Source: CBDCRK01 sp965220955 (GTDB lineage: Bacteria > Desulfobacterota > Binatia > Bin18 > CBDCRK01). Taken from it: a DNA stretch of 64,000 nucleotides. Numbering within the stretch: the first letter of the stretch is position 1; the number at the start of each line of letters is the position of its first letter. The position numbers and the translations under genes were made by a program. The stretch is from positions 124,001-188,000 of the forward strand of contig CBDCRK010000037.1 in the NCBI GenBank assembly GCA_965220955.1. Reading direction: 5' to 3'. The notes under the pieces were generated by a model. That model was not told the origin of the DNA, did no database searches, and worked only from the letters and a program-made list of their open reading frames with translations. Below are positions 24,208 to 33,601 of this stretch, one piece after another.

Positions 24208-25647
24208 CTAGGCGCGGTAGGTGTAGCGCCCTCCCTCTCGATGTTTGTTAAGCTTTTGGTGAAGGTGAAGTCCCTCAAGAATAAACTCCGCTGCTGCCGC
24301 CCCAAGCCCCGGGCTTGCGTCTCCCCCTAACATCCCTATGCTTTCTTTGAACCCAGGGATTGAGCGAAGATCTTTAAGATATGTGCTGGCAGTCATTGAA
24401 TCAGAGACCTCCACTCCCCATCCGCCCTCAAAGTATTCGGTCACTTTCTTCAAGTCGTCGACTTTGAGATAGTAGTCAAACACCTTAAGTACCGCCCGGC
24501 TGGTGAGCCGCTCGACCAACTCCTCTTCCTTCTTTTCCTCCCCCATATACTCCAGTTCGATCTTCCCTGCAGTCGAGGAAAAAAGCGCATGCAGGTCCGT
24601 CGGGCGCGGCACAATCTCTTTTTCCTGTAGACGCACCGCTCGTTTCTCGGCGTTACTGACCACACTCTCGAGATTGTTGATTGTCACCCGCACACTCACC
24701 CCGGAAGTCTGGTTGATCTCGTTCGAGCCACGGGCTTCCACGGTAACCTGCGCAATAACCTCCTTCATAAACTGCGGAATGTGAAGCTCTCGTTCGCCGT
24801 GATCCAAACGGGTTACCTCCTGCTCCATGATCGAGATCTCGTCGCTTAACGTGCGTGGGTAATGGGTACGAGTCTGTACATCGAAGCGGTCTTTTAACGG
24901 GGTAATGATACGACCCCGACTGGTGTAGTCCTCGGGATTGGCCGAGGCAACGATTACTACATCCAGCGGCAGGCGGATCTTGTACCCCTTAATTTGCACA
25001 TCCCTCTCTTCCATGAGGTTAAAGAGACCCACCTGCACTTTTTCAGTCAAATCCGGCAGTTCGTTAATGGCAAAGATCCCCCGGTTGGTGCGCGGAATGA
25101 GGCCATAGTGAATCGTTTCCTCATCTGCCAGATAACGCCCTTCAGCAACCTTAATGGGATCAATCTCACCAATGATGTCAGCAATAGAAACGTCTGGGGT
25201 AGCCAGTTTCTCAGCATAGCGCTCTTCGGGCGCGATCCACGCAATCTCCAACTGGTCGCCTTGCTCAGCCAGTTTTCTCTGGCATTCCTTGCAGATCGGC
25301 GCATAAGGATTGTCATTGATCTCACACTCCTTGACCACCGGCACCAGGGAGTCAAGAAAGGAGGTAAGACTGCGGATGATCCGCGACTTTGCTTGTCCGC
25401 GCTCCCCTAAGAACACCATGTGGTGACCAGCAAGAAGGGCATTCTCGATCTCAGGGATGACAGTGTTGTTATAGCCAATAATTCCTGGCAAGATCCTCTC
25501 CCCCTGGGCAAGCTTCACCAAGAGATTAGCACGCATCTCTTCGCGAACAGACCGGATCTGGTAGCCTGACTGTTTCAGCTCCCCCAAGGTACACGCCTGT
25601 TGCCTAAGGGTGTGCCCCTCTTCTACTTTTTGTGTGGATCTTCCCAC
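24208..25647 (-). CDS. AAA+ ATPase, magnesium chelatase subunit I-like
   Basis: A 479-residue AAA+ protein: the Walker A variant GERGQAKS lies at residues 81-88, the Walker B region GIFAINELPDL at about 190-200, and sensor/arginine elements in SANPEDYTSRGRIITPLKDR at about 235-254. It differs from BchI/MoxR in an insertion around residues 105-125 that carries three cysteines (C108, C119, C122), reading KECEINDNPYAPICKECQRK, and looks like a half zinc site. Upstream of the VWA gene and surely co-transcribed with it. The role is probably ATP-driven remodelling of an unknown client; annotation as magnesium chelatase would be over-specific. Confidence 0.85.
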   Translation of the reverse strand: MGRSTQKVEEGHTLRQQACTLGELKQSGYQIRSVREEMRANLLVKLAQGERILPGIIGYNNTVIPEIENALLAGHHMVFLGERGQAKSRIIRSLTSFLDSLVPVVKECEINDNPYAPICKECQRKLAEQGDQLEIAWIAPEERYAEKLATPDVSIADIIGEIDPIKVAEGRYLADEETIHYGLIPRTNRGIFAINELPDLTEKVQVGLFNLMEERDVQIKGYKIRLPLDVVIVASANPEDYTSRGRIITPLKDRFDVQTRTHYPRTLSDEISIMEQEVTRLDHGERELHIPQFMKEVIAQVTVEARGSNEINQTSGVSVRVTINNLESVVSNAEKRAVRLQEKEIVPRPTDLHALFSSTAGKIELEYMGEEKKEEELVERLTSRAVLKVFDYYLKVDDLKKVTEYFEGGWGVEVSDSMTASTYLKDLRSIPGFKESIGMLGGDASPGLGAAAAEFILEGLHLHQKLNKHREGGRYTYRA

Positions 25648-25686
25648 CTAACCCTCCTTTTTCCTGCAAAGCTCTCCTACCAGTCT

Positions 25687-26193
25687 CTAGGACCTCACCA
25701 AGGCCGGGAAGTCAGAAAAAAAGGGCTGTAAACGATCATAGCTTTCCAGCAGATGCTGGGGCATGACTCGCACTTCTCCCACTACGGGCATGAAGTTATT
25801 ATCTCCCTCCCAGCGAGGTACGATATGCCAGTGGAGATGATCCTCCACCCCTGCCCCGGCGCACTTCCCCAGATTCATTCCCAAGTTTATACCCTGAGGA
25901 TGCAGGGCCTGACTCACCACTGCCACTGCCTGGCGCATTACGGCCATCAGGTCAGAAAACTCCTTAGCCGATAGCTTTTCTAGCTTGGCAATGTGACGGT
26001 GGGGAGCAATAAGCAGGTGACCATTGTTGTACGGAAACTTGTTCAGCATGACGAGAGAAGATGCGGTAGCAGTAAGAATTAGGTAGTCACGCCACCTATC
26101 TTCCACGATATCAATACAGAAAATGCACTTCTGGAGCTTTTCCTTTTCAATGTAAGCCATCCGCCAAGGTGCCCACAGAACCCTCCCTTCCAC
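25687..26193 (-). CDS. HIT-family hydrolase
   Basis: A 168-residue HIT protein with the catalytic triad HLHWHIVPRW and the N-terminal CIFC zinc-type pair in KCIFCIDIV, as in the Fhit/Ap4A-phosphorylase-like branch. Members hydrolyse or transfer from dinucleoside polyphosphates and AMP conjugates. The frame is open to 26304, but this would overlap the IHF gene, and the family normally begins near LWAPWRMAYI; the GTG at 26193 is therefore chosen, with moderate confidence. It follows ihfB on the minus strand at the end of the aromatic/ribosomal superoperon. Confidence 0.85.
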   Translation of the reverse strand: MEGRVLWAPWRMAYIEKEKLQKCIFCIDIVEDRWRDYLILTATASSLVMLNKFPYNNGHLLIAPHRHIAKLEKLSAKEFSDLMAVMRQAVAVVSQALHPQGINLGMNLGKCAGAGVEDHLHWHIVPRWEGDNNFMPVVGEVRVMPQHLLESYDRLQPFFSDFPALVRS

Positions 26194-26230
26194 CAGATTC
26201 CGCCTGTCGAAAGAAGGTGACCCTTTCGCC

Positions 26231-26575
26231 TCATTCCTCCTCCGTCCCTTCCTCTCCATCTTCCTCGTCATCAATACCTCTCTCAGCTGGCGGCATCTTT
26301 CCATCTACCCGCAGGCGCAACTCTTTGCCTACTTTAAAGAAGGGAACCCCTTTTGCTGACACAGCCACTATGGCCCCCGTTCTGGGGTTGCGTCCCTCAC
26401 GCGCTTGGCGTTGCTTGACAATAAGGCTGCCAAATCCCCGGATTTCGATCCGCTCCTCCCGGCCTAATGCACTGGCCATGTTCTCAAAGACGGCGTTGAC
26501 AATTATCTCAGCGTCCCGCCATGAGAAACGGGGATAATTTCGAGCCACCTCTTCAATAAGATCCCGCTTGGTCAC
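26231..26575 (-). CDS. ihfB: integration host factor beta-like / HU-family DNA-binding protein
   Basis: A 114-residue HU/IHF protein: MTKRDLIEEVARNYPRFSWR at the N-terminus, RIEIRGFGSL and the DNA-intercalating arm GRNPRTG. Unlike HU, it has a C-terminal acidic tail (DDEEDGEEGTEEE). IHF-beta bends DNA as a heterodimer with IHF-alpha. The position directly downstream of rpsA is the classic location of ihfB in proteobacteria, which supports the choice over HU. IHF-alpha is not in the window. Confidence 0.85.
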   Translation of the reverse strand: MTKRDLIEEVARNYPRFSWRDAEIIVNAVFENMASALGREERIEIRGFGSLIVKQRQAREGRNPRTGAIVAVSAKGVPFFKVGKELRLRVDGKMPPAERGIDDEEDGEEGTEEE

Positions 26576-26641
26576 TGTTTCTATGGTCTCCTGCGGAGAA
26601 AGAGTAACATAACCCCACCTTTGCTTGCATTTGCCGCATTT

Positions 26642-28387
26642 CTACTTGCGCCTTCTGCCCCCTTCCTCTTCTTCCTCTCGATCCAGGCGCAAATCCGTTC
26701 CCAAGATATCCTCAAAAGAAAAACGTGCCTCTTCACGCTCCCGGTGCAAATACGCTTCCATTTCTGCTCGCTCTTCACTACGCTTGAGTACCTTGATGCT
26801 CAGCCCCATCTTACGCTCGCGTGAATCGATGTTGATCACCTCGGCCTCAACCGTATCTCCAACATTATAAAGGGAGGACGGTTTTTCCACCCGCTCAGTG
26901 GAGATTTGGGAGACATGGATAAGCCCTTCAATGCCTTCTTCCACCTCTACAAAAATACCGAAATCAGTAACACTGGTCACTTGGCCTCGTACTCGGCTGC
27001 CAGTAGGATAACGCTGGAGCAGGGTAAGCCAAGGGTCAGGTACGAGCTGCTTGATCCCCAGAGAGATTCGCCCATTGTCTGCATCTATCCCCAGCACCAC
27101 CGCATCCACTTCATCTCCTTTCTTGTAAAGTTCCGTGGGGTGCCTCACCTTTTTAGTCCAGTGGAGATCAGAAACATGTACCAATCCGTCGATGCCCTCC
27201 TCCACCTCCACAAAAATACCAAAGTCGGTAATACTCTTAACCCTTCCATGGATGCGGTCCCCTACCGGGTGGTTGACTCGCACCAACTCCCAGGGATTCG
27301 GACTAGCTTGCTTCAGCCCAAGCGAGATCCGACGATTCATGATGTCAAGCTCAAGCACCATCGCCTCTACCCCATCCTCGACCGCCAGCACTTTTGAGGG
27401 GTGAGACACTCGCTTGGTCCAGGACATCTCTGAGACATGGAGCAATCCCTCAACCCCCTTTTCCAATTCAACAAAGGCCCCGTAGTCTGTCAGGCTGACC
27501 ACCTTCCCTTGCACCCGACTGCCAACCGGATAGTACTCGGCTACGGTGCTCCAGGGATCGGGCACAAGCTGTTTCATACCCAGAGAGACCCGCTCCCGCT
27601 CCAGGTCATATTTGAGGACCACCACTTTCACCTGGTCGCCGACCGCAACCGCCTCAGAGGGATGGCTGATCCGTCCCCATGACATGTCGGTGATATGTAA
27701 AAGCCCGTCGATGCCCCCTAGGTCCACAAAAGCACCATACTCCGTAATGTTCTTCACTGTCCCTTCAATAATGATCCCTTCCTCCAGGATCTTAAGCGTT
27801 TCTTCCCTCAGAGCTTCTCGTTCTCGCTCGAGGGCGGCCCGGCGAGAGACAACTACGTTGCCCCGTACCCGGCTGTACTTGAGTACAACGAATTTGTCCT
27901 GCTGGCCAACGAACCGGTCAAGGTCACGGACTGGGCGGAGGTCCACATGCGAACCGGGAAGAAATGCGGGTACCCCAATGTCCACCCTAAGACCACCCTT
28001 CACTTTGCCCACAATGCTCCCTTCAATGGGACTCTGTTGATCATAGGCGGCCTCTATCCGGGACCATATCTTAAACTGCTCCGCTTTAGCCCGAGAGAGC
28101 ACAATGGTCTCGTTCTCGCTGTCGGTGGCGTCAAAAAAAACATCGACCTCTTCACCCTCGGTCACCGCAATTTTGCCTTCACGGTCACGGAATTCAGCAA
28201 TAGGAACGAGTCCTTCTGACTTATAGCCGATATCAACCGTAACAAACTCCGGTCCTACTCTGACCACACGCCCGCGCACCACTTCACCGGGTTTGACTGT
28301 GCGTAAGCTCTCCTCGAATAGTTGACCGAAGTCTTCCCCCGCCCCACCGATTCCTTGAGTTTCCTTTTCGACATTATCCTGTGCCAT
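26642..28387 (-). CDS. rpsA: 30S ribosomal protein S1
   Basis: A 581-residue protein of six S1 RNA-binding domains. The third onward are highly alike, each with a GAFV/GIFVE core such as ITEYGAFVDLGGIDGLLHIT and DFGIFVEVEEGIDGLVHVSD. S1 binds mRNA leaders and helps initiation on the 30S subunit. The first domain (about residues 35-105) starts RTVKPGEVVRGRVVRVGPEF. The C-terminus is very basic and acidic in turns (EEEEGGRRRK). Position between cmk and ihfB is the usual one. Confidence 0.95.
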   Translation of the reverse strand: MAQDNVEKETQGIGGAGEDFGQLFEESLRTVKPGEVVRGRVVRVGPEFVTVDIGYKSEGLVPIAEFRDREGKIAVTEGEEVDVFFDATDSENETIVLSRAKAEQFKIWSRIEAAYDQQSPIEGSIVGKVKGGLRVDIGVPAFLPGSHVDLRPVRDLDRFVGQQDKFVVLKYSRVRGNVVVSRRAALEREREALREETLKILEEGIIIEGTVKNITEYGAFVDLGGIDGLLHITDMSWGRISHPSEAVAVGDQVKVVVLKYDLERERVSLGMKQLVPDPWSTVAEYYPVGSRVQGKVVSLTDYGAFVELEKGVEGLLHVSEMSWTKRVSHPSKVLAVEDGVEAMVLELDIMNRRISLGLKQASPNPWELVRVNHPVGDRIHGRVKSITDFGIFVEVEEGIDGLVHVSDLHWTKKVRHPTELYKKGDEVDAVVLGIDADNGRISLGIKQLVPDPWLTLLQRYPTGSRVRGQVTSVTDFGIFVEVEEGIEGLIHVSQISTERVEKPSSLYNVGDTVEAEVINIDSRERKMGLSIKVLKRSEERAEMEAYLHREREEARFSFEDILGTDLRLDREEEEEGGRRRK

Positions 28388-28447
28388 TAAAGAGTTACCC
28401 CCTACAGATCGCCTTTCATATCCTCCTCTCCGCCAGGTTGCAAGAGC

Positions 28448-29161
28448 TTACGATCGTCCCCCCTTAATCTCATCCTGATCGCAGACCACACGCCGCTTAT
28501 GTACCGTCTCCCACATAGTCTCTACTACCGCGTCGACAGTCATGGCTGTGGTATCGATCACACAGGCGTCATCAGCCCGGCGCAGCGGAGCATGGGCACG
28601 TGAGCTGTCCCGCTGATCCCGCTCCTCCATTTCCTGGAGAGTGGTCTTAAGCGTTACCTCCATGCCCTTATCCTTCAGTTCAACAAAACGCCGCTTACCC
28701 CGCTCCTGGGGCACAGCATCAAGAAAAAATTTGACCTCGGCATCCGGAAACACTACCGTACCAATGTCTCGCCCTTCTAGCACTACCCCCCCTTCCATAC
28801 CCATGTGTCGTTGCCGCACAAGCAACTGCTCACGTACCACCTGCTGGGCAGATACCTTCGAGGCCATCTGCCCAATTTCCGGACGGCGGATATCGCTGGT
28901 TACGTCACGTCCGTTTAGCACCAGCCGTATCCCCTGGGATTCAGGCTCGAAGCGAATCTCAAGCTCAGTACACAAGGCCCTGAGTTTGCCTTCATCGCTG
29001 GGGTCCACTCCTTGCTCCCAGGCAAGCAGACCCACCACCCGGTAGAACACGCCGGTGTCAACGTAGCGATAGCCTAGACGTGTGGCCAGTCTCTGGCTGG
29101 TCACACTTTTTCCCGCTCCAGCCGGACCGTCAACCGCAATGACCAAGCCTCTCCTCCTCAT
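28448..29161 (-). CDS. cmk: cytidylate kinase
   Basis: A 237-residue nucleotide kinase with the P-loop DGPAGAGKSVTSQRLA (about 11-26), the substrate region YVDTGVFYRVVGLL, and LEGRDIGTVVFPDAEVKFFL. It phosphorylates CMP and dCMP. The start overlaps the 3' end of aroA by 32 bases, indicating tight coupling. The family length is about 225, so the C-terminal tail is only slightly long. Confidence 0.94.
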   Translation of the reverse strand: MRRRGLVIAVDGPAGAGKSVTSQRLATRLGYRYVDTGVFYRVVGLLAWEQGVDPSDEGKLRALCTELEIRFEPESQGIRLVLNGRDVTSDIRRPEIGQMASKVSAQQVVREQLLVRQRHMGMEGGVVLEGRDIGTVVFPDAEVKFFLDAVPQERGKRRFVELKDKGMEVTLKTTLQEMEERDQRDSSRAHAPLRRADDACVIDTTAMTVDAVVETMWETVHKRRVVCDQDEIKGGRS

Positions 29162-30452
29162 GTCTTATAAACCCCTGCAAGCAATGATAAAATCCCACAA
29201 ACGAGACATCCGCACATTCTGCTCCTTCTATCATCACCCCATCCTCAGCAACTAGGCCAGCCACCGCTAACGCCATGGCTATACGATGGTCGCCATAACT
29301 CCGCACCCGCCCGCCCCGTAGATGTGTTCGGCCTTCAATCACCAGACCATCAGGCAGCTCTTCCACTATTACCCCGAGTTTTCCTAGCTCCACAGCAAGC
29401 GAGTGTAGCCGATCGCTCTCTTTGACCCGTAGCTCCTGTGCCCCGCGGATAGTCGTTGTTCCGCGCGCACAGGCGGCCACTACGGCTAGAATAGGGATCT
29501 CATCGATCATCCTCACCACCTGTGATTCAGCTACTGTTGTTCCGCGGAGTACACTGCTCCGCACTACCAGATCCCCCACCAGTTCCCCACTCGTCTCTGT
29601 CTGTGTCTCTATCTCTATCTCTCCCCCCATTGCTCTAAAGATATCAATAATCCCTGTGCGGGTAGGATTGACACCAACACCACGCATCCGCAGGCATGAA
29701 CCGGGCACAAGAAGGGCCGCGGCTAAGAAAAACGCGGCCGAAGAGAGGTCACCAGGGATAGTAACCTCGCAGGCCCAAAGATCTTGTCCCCCGGTAATCT
29801 CGACCTCCTGGCCGTTTACCCCTATCTGCACGCCAAAAGCCGACAGCAGCCGTTCGGTGTGGTCCCGCGATTTCACTGGCTCCCATACCCTGGTCACACC
29901 CGTGGCTTGGAGGCCAGCAAGAATAAGAGCAGACTTCACCTGGGCGCTGGCCACCTCTCCCCTATACATGATGCCATGGAGCAGTCGACCCTCAATATAT
30001 AGAGGCGCACGGCCATTGCCCTTCTCGCTCACTATCTCTGCGCCCATTTGCCGGAGTGGAGTGATCACTCGTCCCATGGGACGAGAGCGCAACGACGCAT
30101 CTCCATCCAGACACGAGGCAAACGGCTGGCCGGCCAGTACACCGGCAAATAGCCGCATAGTAGTACCAGAGTTGCCACAGTCAATCGTTCGTGACGGCGA
30201 CGTCAATCCCTTCCACCCCCTGCCCTTAACCCATAGGGTATTATCAGTCCGATGGATCTCTGTCCCTAGCGCACTAAGCACCTCTACTGTGCTTATGTTA
30301 TCCGCCCCACCAGAGAAATTATGAATACAGCTCTCCCCTCGCGCCAAAGCAGCAAACAGCACCGCCCGGTGACAGATCGATTTATCGCCGGGCAGCGTCA
30401 TCTCTCCCACAAGCCCAGAGGCTGCAGGAGCTATGTGAACAACCTGATTCAT
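29130..30452 (-). CDS. aroA: 3-phosphoshikimate 1-carboxyvinyltransferase (EPSP synthase)
   Basis: A 440-residue enzyme that adds enolpyruvyl to shikimate-3-phosphate in the aromatic pathway. Motifs are LPGDKSICHRAVLFAALARG (usually S in place of C), CGNSGTTMRLFAGVL, DGDASLRSRPMGRVITPL, and near the end RVRSYGDHRIAMALAVAGL. The SRPMGR form resembles the class II branch. The gene overlaps tyrA by four bases and cmk by 32. Confidence 0.94.
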   Translation of the reverse strand: MNQVVHIAPAASGLVGEMTLPGDKSICHRAVLFAALARGESCIHNFSGGADNISTVEVLSALGTEIHRTDNTLWVKGRGWKGLTSPSRTIDCGNSGTTMRLFAGVLAGQPFASCLDGDASLRSRPMGRVITPLRQMGAEIVSEKGNGRAPLYIEGRLLHGIMYRGEVASAQVKSALILAGLQATGVTRVWEPVKSRDHTERLLSAFGVQIGVNGQEVEITGGQDLWACEVTIPGDLSSAAFFLAAALLVPGSCLRMRGVGVNPTRTGIIDIFRAMGGEIEIETQTETSGELVGDLVVRSSVLRGTTVAESQVVRMIDEIPILAVVAACARGTTTIRGAQELRVKESDRLHSLAVELGKLGVIVEELPDGLVIEGRTHLRGGRVRSYGDHRIAMALAVAGLVAEDGVMIEGAECADVSFVGFYHCLQGFIRHEEERLGHCG

Positions 30453-31327
30453 TCTTGTTCTCTTATCCGCGCAAGACGTAGCCGTGCCTCCCTAGCCCGC
30501 GTGAGTTCTTGTGTCAAACCCTCCTCATCACCCGCAGCTATCAGTTTCTTTAAACGCTCTGCCACCTCTTGAAACTCTCCTACTGCGGCAAGTACTGCTG
30601 AGCGATTAGCCAAAAAGATATCCCGCCACATTTCCACCGGGCTTGCCGCTACCCGGGTCAGGTCGGCAAACGCTCCCCCGGCATACGGCAGCAGTTCCTT
30701 ACCCATCTTGCCTTCGGCTTGTATAACAGTGTTGATGGCCGAGAAAGCAAGGACATGAGGCAAGTGACTCATGTAGGCAAGGACATGGTCATGCGTCTCT
30801 GGAGCCATTTCCTCTACCCGCATCCCTACTCCCTCCCACAATGCCCGTACTTTAGCAAGTGCCTGGGTTTGTGTACGCGTTGTAGGAGTAAGCACGCATA
30901 GCTTGTCAACAAACAGACTAGCAAACGCTGCCCCAGCACCAGAGTGCTCGGTACCAGCAATGGGATGCCCACCAACAAAAGGCAAAGAGGAAGGGAGAAG
31001 GCTTTCCATACTCAGAACAACTTTCTTCTTAACGCTGCCTGCATCTGTGACCACACATCCTGCAGGTAGAAAGGGTAGAAATCGCTTTGCCGTCGAGGCA
31101 GTGGCTTCTACCGGCACGGCAAGCACAAGGAGATCAGTCCCCGCAGCAGCCTTTTGCGGGTCAAAGGTATAATCGTCTACTATTCCCCGTTCTTTGGCTA
31201 TACGCAAATTCGCCTCGGTACGGCCACAGCCGATCACTTTCCCCAAAAGTCCTCGTTCACGGGCAGCAAGGGCAAGCGAGCCACCAATAAGACCCACTCC
31301 GACAATGACCACACGATGAAAAAGCAT
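30449..31327 (-). CDS. tyrA: prephenate dehydrogenase
   Basis: A 292-residue enzyme that oxidatively decarboxylates prephenate to 4-hydroxyphenylpyruvate. It has the NAD-binding start VVIVGVGLIGGSLALAARER, then VTDAGSVKKKV, FVGGHPIAGTEHSGAGAAFA and MSHLPHVLAFSAIN. No ACT domain or chorismate mutase domain is attached. It lies between hisC copy 2 and aroA with a four-base overlap with aroA. Confidence 0.93.
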   Translation of the reverse strand: MLFHRVVIVGVGLIGGSLALAARERGLLGKVIGCGRTEANLRIAKERGIVDDYTFDPQKAAAGTDLLVLAVPVEATASTAKRFLPFLPAGCVVTDAGSVKKKVVLSMESLLPSSLPFVGGHPIAGTEHSGAGAAFASLFVDKLCVLTPTTRTQTQALAKVRALWEGVGMRVEEMAPETHDHVLAYMSHLPHVLAFSAINTVIQAEGKMGKELLPYAGGAFADLTRVAASPVEMWRDIFLANRSAVLAAVGEFQEVAERLKKLIAAGDEEGLTQELTRAREARLRLARIREQE

Positions 31328-31329
31328 TT

Positions 31330-32433
31330 TTATTTTCGCCCTAAAAGCTTCTCCAGTGCTCTAATAAAGCGTTCATTCTCGGCCTTTGTGCCAATGGTCA
31401 CTCGAGCATAGCCGGGAAATCCATAGCCCTCCATAGGACGAACAATGATCCCCTCCGGTAAAAGGCGCTCGTACATGCCTGCACCCATTTCAATGAGAAG
31501 GAAATTGGCCCAACTCGGAGCATACTTAACACTCAGACGGCCTAGCTCTTGTTGTAAATAGACCATCCCTGCCCATACGGTCTCCTGGGTGCGGCGTACA
31601 TGTTCATGGTCCTCCAGGGCGGCCAGAGCCGCTACTTGGGCTAGGGAGTTGACATTGAATGGTTGACGAATGCGGTTGAGTGCATCGATAATCTCCGGTG
31701 AGGACACCCCGTAGCCAATACGCAGGCCAGCTAGACCGTAGATCTTAGAGAAGGTGCGCAGGGTGATGAGTAGCCGTCCCTCTCGATGGTCCTCTAAGGA
31801 GTCAGGATAGCGCGGGTCATTGACGAACTCCGCATAGGCATCGTCCACAACCACAAACACACCGGGTGGCACCTGAGCCAAAAACTCCTCCCACTGCTGA
31901 CGAAAGTAAATGGTACCGGTTGGGTTATTAGGATTATCCAAGAAAACTATGCGGGTTTGGGGAGTAATCGCCGCCGCCATTGCTTCCAGGTTAAAGGCAA
32001 ACTCTTTATGGGGAACAGCAACAGTACGCCCACCCGCCGCCTGCACAACCAGGCGGTAGATAGCAAAGGCGTGTGCAGCAACTATAACCTCCTCTCCCAG
32101 GCGTAAAAAGGCGCGCACAATCATCTCGATCAGCTCATTCGACCCATTACCGATAATCAGGCGGCTGCGGTCAACGTCCAGTTTCTGGGCCAGGCGCTGC
32201 TTGAGATAATAGGCATCCCCGTCTGGGTAGCGGTGGATATGGGGCAAAGCCTGGGCAAGCGCCTGCAAAGCCTTGGGGGAGGGACCAAGCGAATTTTCGT
32301 TCGAAGCAATTTTGATGGAATCCGTAATGCCATACTCTCGCTCCAGCTCCTCAATTGGTTTACCAGGCTGATAGGGAGTCAACGTCTGGATCCATTCTGG
32401 TACAAGCCTGCTAATATCCATCCCTACCTCCAC
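31330..32433 (-). CDS. hisC: HisC-like aminotransferase in the aromatic operon (copy 2)
   Basis: A 367-residue PLP enzyme with SIKIASNENSLGPSPKALQA, RYPDGDAYYLKQ, the lysine motif LRTFSKIYGLAGLRIGYG and FLDNPNNPTGTI. Placed between pheA and tyrA, with overlap to pheA and two bases from tyrA, it most likely transaminates phenylpyruvate and hydroxyphenylpyruvate, or prephenate, rather than only imidazole-acetol phosphate. Such dual-use HisC proteins are known. A second homologue lies at 3653. Confidence 0.9.
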   Translation of the reverse strand: MEVGMDISRLVPEWIQTLTPYQPGKPIEELEREYGITDSIKIASNENSLGPSPKALQALAQALPHIHRYPDGDAYYLKQRLAQKLDVDRSRLIIGNGSNELIEMIVRAFLRLGEEVIVAAHAFAIYRLVVQAAGGRTVAVPHKEFAFNLEAMAAAITPQTRIVFLDNPNNPTGTIYFRQQWEEFLAQVPPGVFVVVDDAYAEFVNDPRYPDSLEDHREGRLLITLRTFSKIYGLAGLRIGYGVSSPEIIDALNRIRQPFNVNSLAQVAALAALEDHEHVRRTQETVWAGMVYLQQELGRLSVKYAPSWANFLLIEMGAGMYERLLPEGIIVRPMEGYGFPGYARVTIGTKAENERFIRALEKLLGRK

Positions 32434-33590
32434 ACCGGATACGATCCCAACACTTTAACAAACAGACATCCTTTTGCTAGCTCCCGTACCGCCTGGTTAA
32501 TTCTCTCTTCGTGTAGATGCCCCTCCACATCAAGAAAGAACAAATATTCCCACGGTCGCCCTTTTAAGGGACGAGACTCAATGCGCATGAGGTTGATACG
32601 GTTTTCGGCAAACGGCTTAAGCATGCAGTAGAGAACTCCTACCTCATCCTTTACCGAAAAAAGAATGGACGTCTTGTCATGCCCGCTGGACAGAGAGTTA
32701 GCCGGTGGCTGGCCGATCACTACGAACCGGGTGAAATTAGCCGCTTGGTCCTGAATGCCTGTAGCCACAACCTTGAGTCCGTACCGCTCCGCCGCCAGTT
32801 TCCCGGCAATGGCTGCTACAGCAGGGTCCTGAGTTGCAACTTCCGCTGCCCTGGCATTGCTTGTGGTCTCCTCTACCGATACTCCAGGCAGATGGGCAGC
32901 AAGCCAACGGCGGCACTGAGCTAAAGATTGGGGATGAGCAAGCACCCGCTTCACCTGCTTGAGAAGCTTGCTACGGGAGAGAAGACAGTGATGGACCTCC
33001 AACGATAGCTCTGAGAGGAGATGAAGCGAGGATTCAACAAACATGTCAAGAGTTGTTCCCACCACCCCCTCGGTAGAGTTTTCTACCGGCACAACCCCAT
33101 AGTCGGCACGTCCCTGTTCTACTTCGGCAAAAACCTGTGGAATCGTCTCTGCCGACACAAAGGTGACTTGTGAACCAAACTGCTCACGGGCAGCCATATG
33201 AGTAAACGTGGCTTCTGGTCCCAGGTAGGCAATGTGCAGCGGTTTTTCCAGTGCCCGCGAGGCAGAAATGATCTCGCGGTAAATCGCGCGCACGGTCTCA
33301 TTAGGTAAGGGCCCTTTATTCAAAGTAGAGAGCCGGCCGTAAATACGTCGTTCCCGGCTAGGAACGTACACCTGGTTGCGGTGGCGCACTTTGGAGTGAC
33401 CAATACTCAAGGCTAAACGTGCCCGCCGGTTGAGCAGTTTCAACAGATGAGCATCGATCCGGTCAATCTGTTCTCGCAAAGAGTCAACCGTACTTTTACC
33501 GGCTTCGCTTGCTGACTGGGGGTGGCCGCCCCGACGCTTTGCTTGCCGACTGGGGGTGGCCGCCCCGACGCTTTGCTTAGTTACTGGCAT
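32424..33590 (-). CDS. pheA: bifunctional chorismate mutase / prephenate dehydratase
   Basis: A 388-residue protein: chorismate mutase at about 35-115 (LREQIDRIDAHLLKLLNRRA), prephenate dehydratase at about 118-295 (IAYLGPEATFTHMAAREQFG, PVENSTEGVVGTTLD), and an ACT regulatory domain at 305-385 (KTSILFSVKDEVGVLYCMLK, with SRPLKGRPWEYLFFLD) that binds phenylalanine. The N-terminal 25 residues derive from a 34-base tandem duplication (33514-33578) read in two frames. The ATG at 33590 has a GAGG site. A hairpin (33602-33633) sits directly upstream. Confidence 0.93.
   Translation of the reverse strand: MPVTKQSVGAATPSRQAKRRGGHPQSASEAGKSTVDSLREQIDRIDAHLLKLLNRRARLALSIGHSKVRHRNQVYVPSRERRIYGRLSTLNKGPLPNETVRAIYREIISASRALEKPLHIAYLGPEATFTHMAAREQFGSQVTFVSAETIPQVFAEVEQGRADYGVVPVENSTEGVVGTTLDMFVESSLHLLSELSLEVHHCLLSRSKLLKQVKRVLAHPQSLAQCRRWLAAHLPGVSVEETTSNARAAEVATQDPAVAAIAGKLAAERYGLKVVATGIQDQAANFTRFVVIGQPPANSLSSGHDKTSILFSVKDEVGVLYCMLKPFAENRINLMRIESRPLKGRPWEYLFFLDVEGHLHEERINQAVRELAKGCLFVKVLGSYPVWR
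33514..33578. repeat. 34-bp tandem duplication at the 5' end of pheA
   Basis: The unit GACTGGGGGTGGCCGCCCCG followed by ACGCTTTGCTTGCC occurs at 33514-33547 and again, incompletely, at 33548-33578. Because 34 is not a multiple of three, the copies are translated in different frames, giving QSVGAATPS and RRGGHPQS in the leader of PheA. Confidence 0.8.
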
Positions 33591-33601
33591 AGTTCCTCGA
33601 T

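Noticed and set aside
22572..25647. Magnesium chelatase for chlorophyll or cobalamin
   Set aside because: The two proteins resemble subunits I and D only at fold level, no subunit H is nearby, and the tetrapyrrole genes in the window lead to haem and siroheme rather than magnesium insertion.
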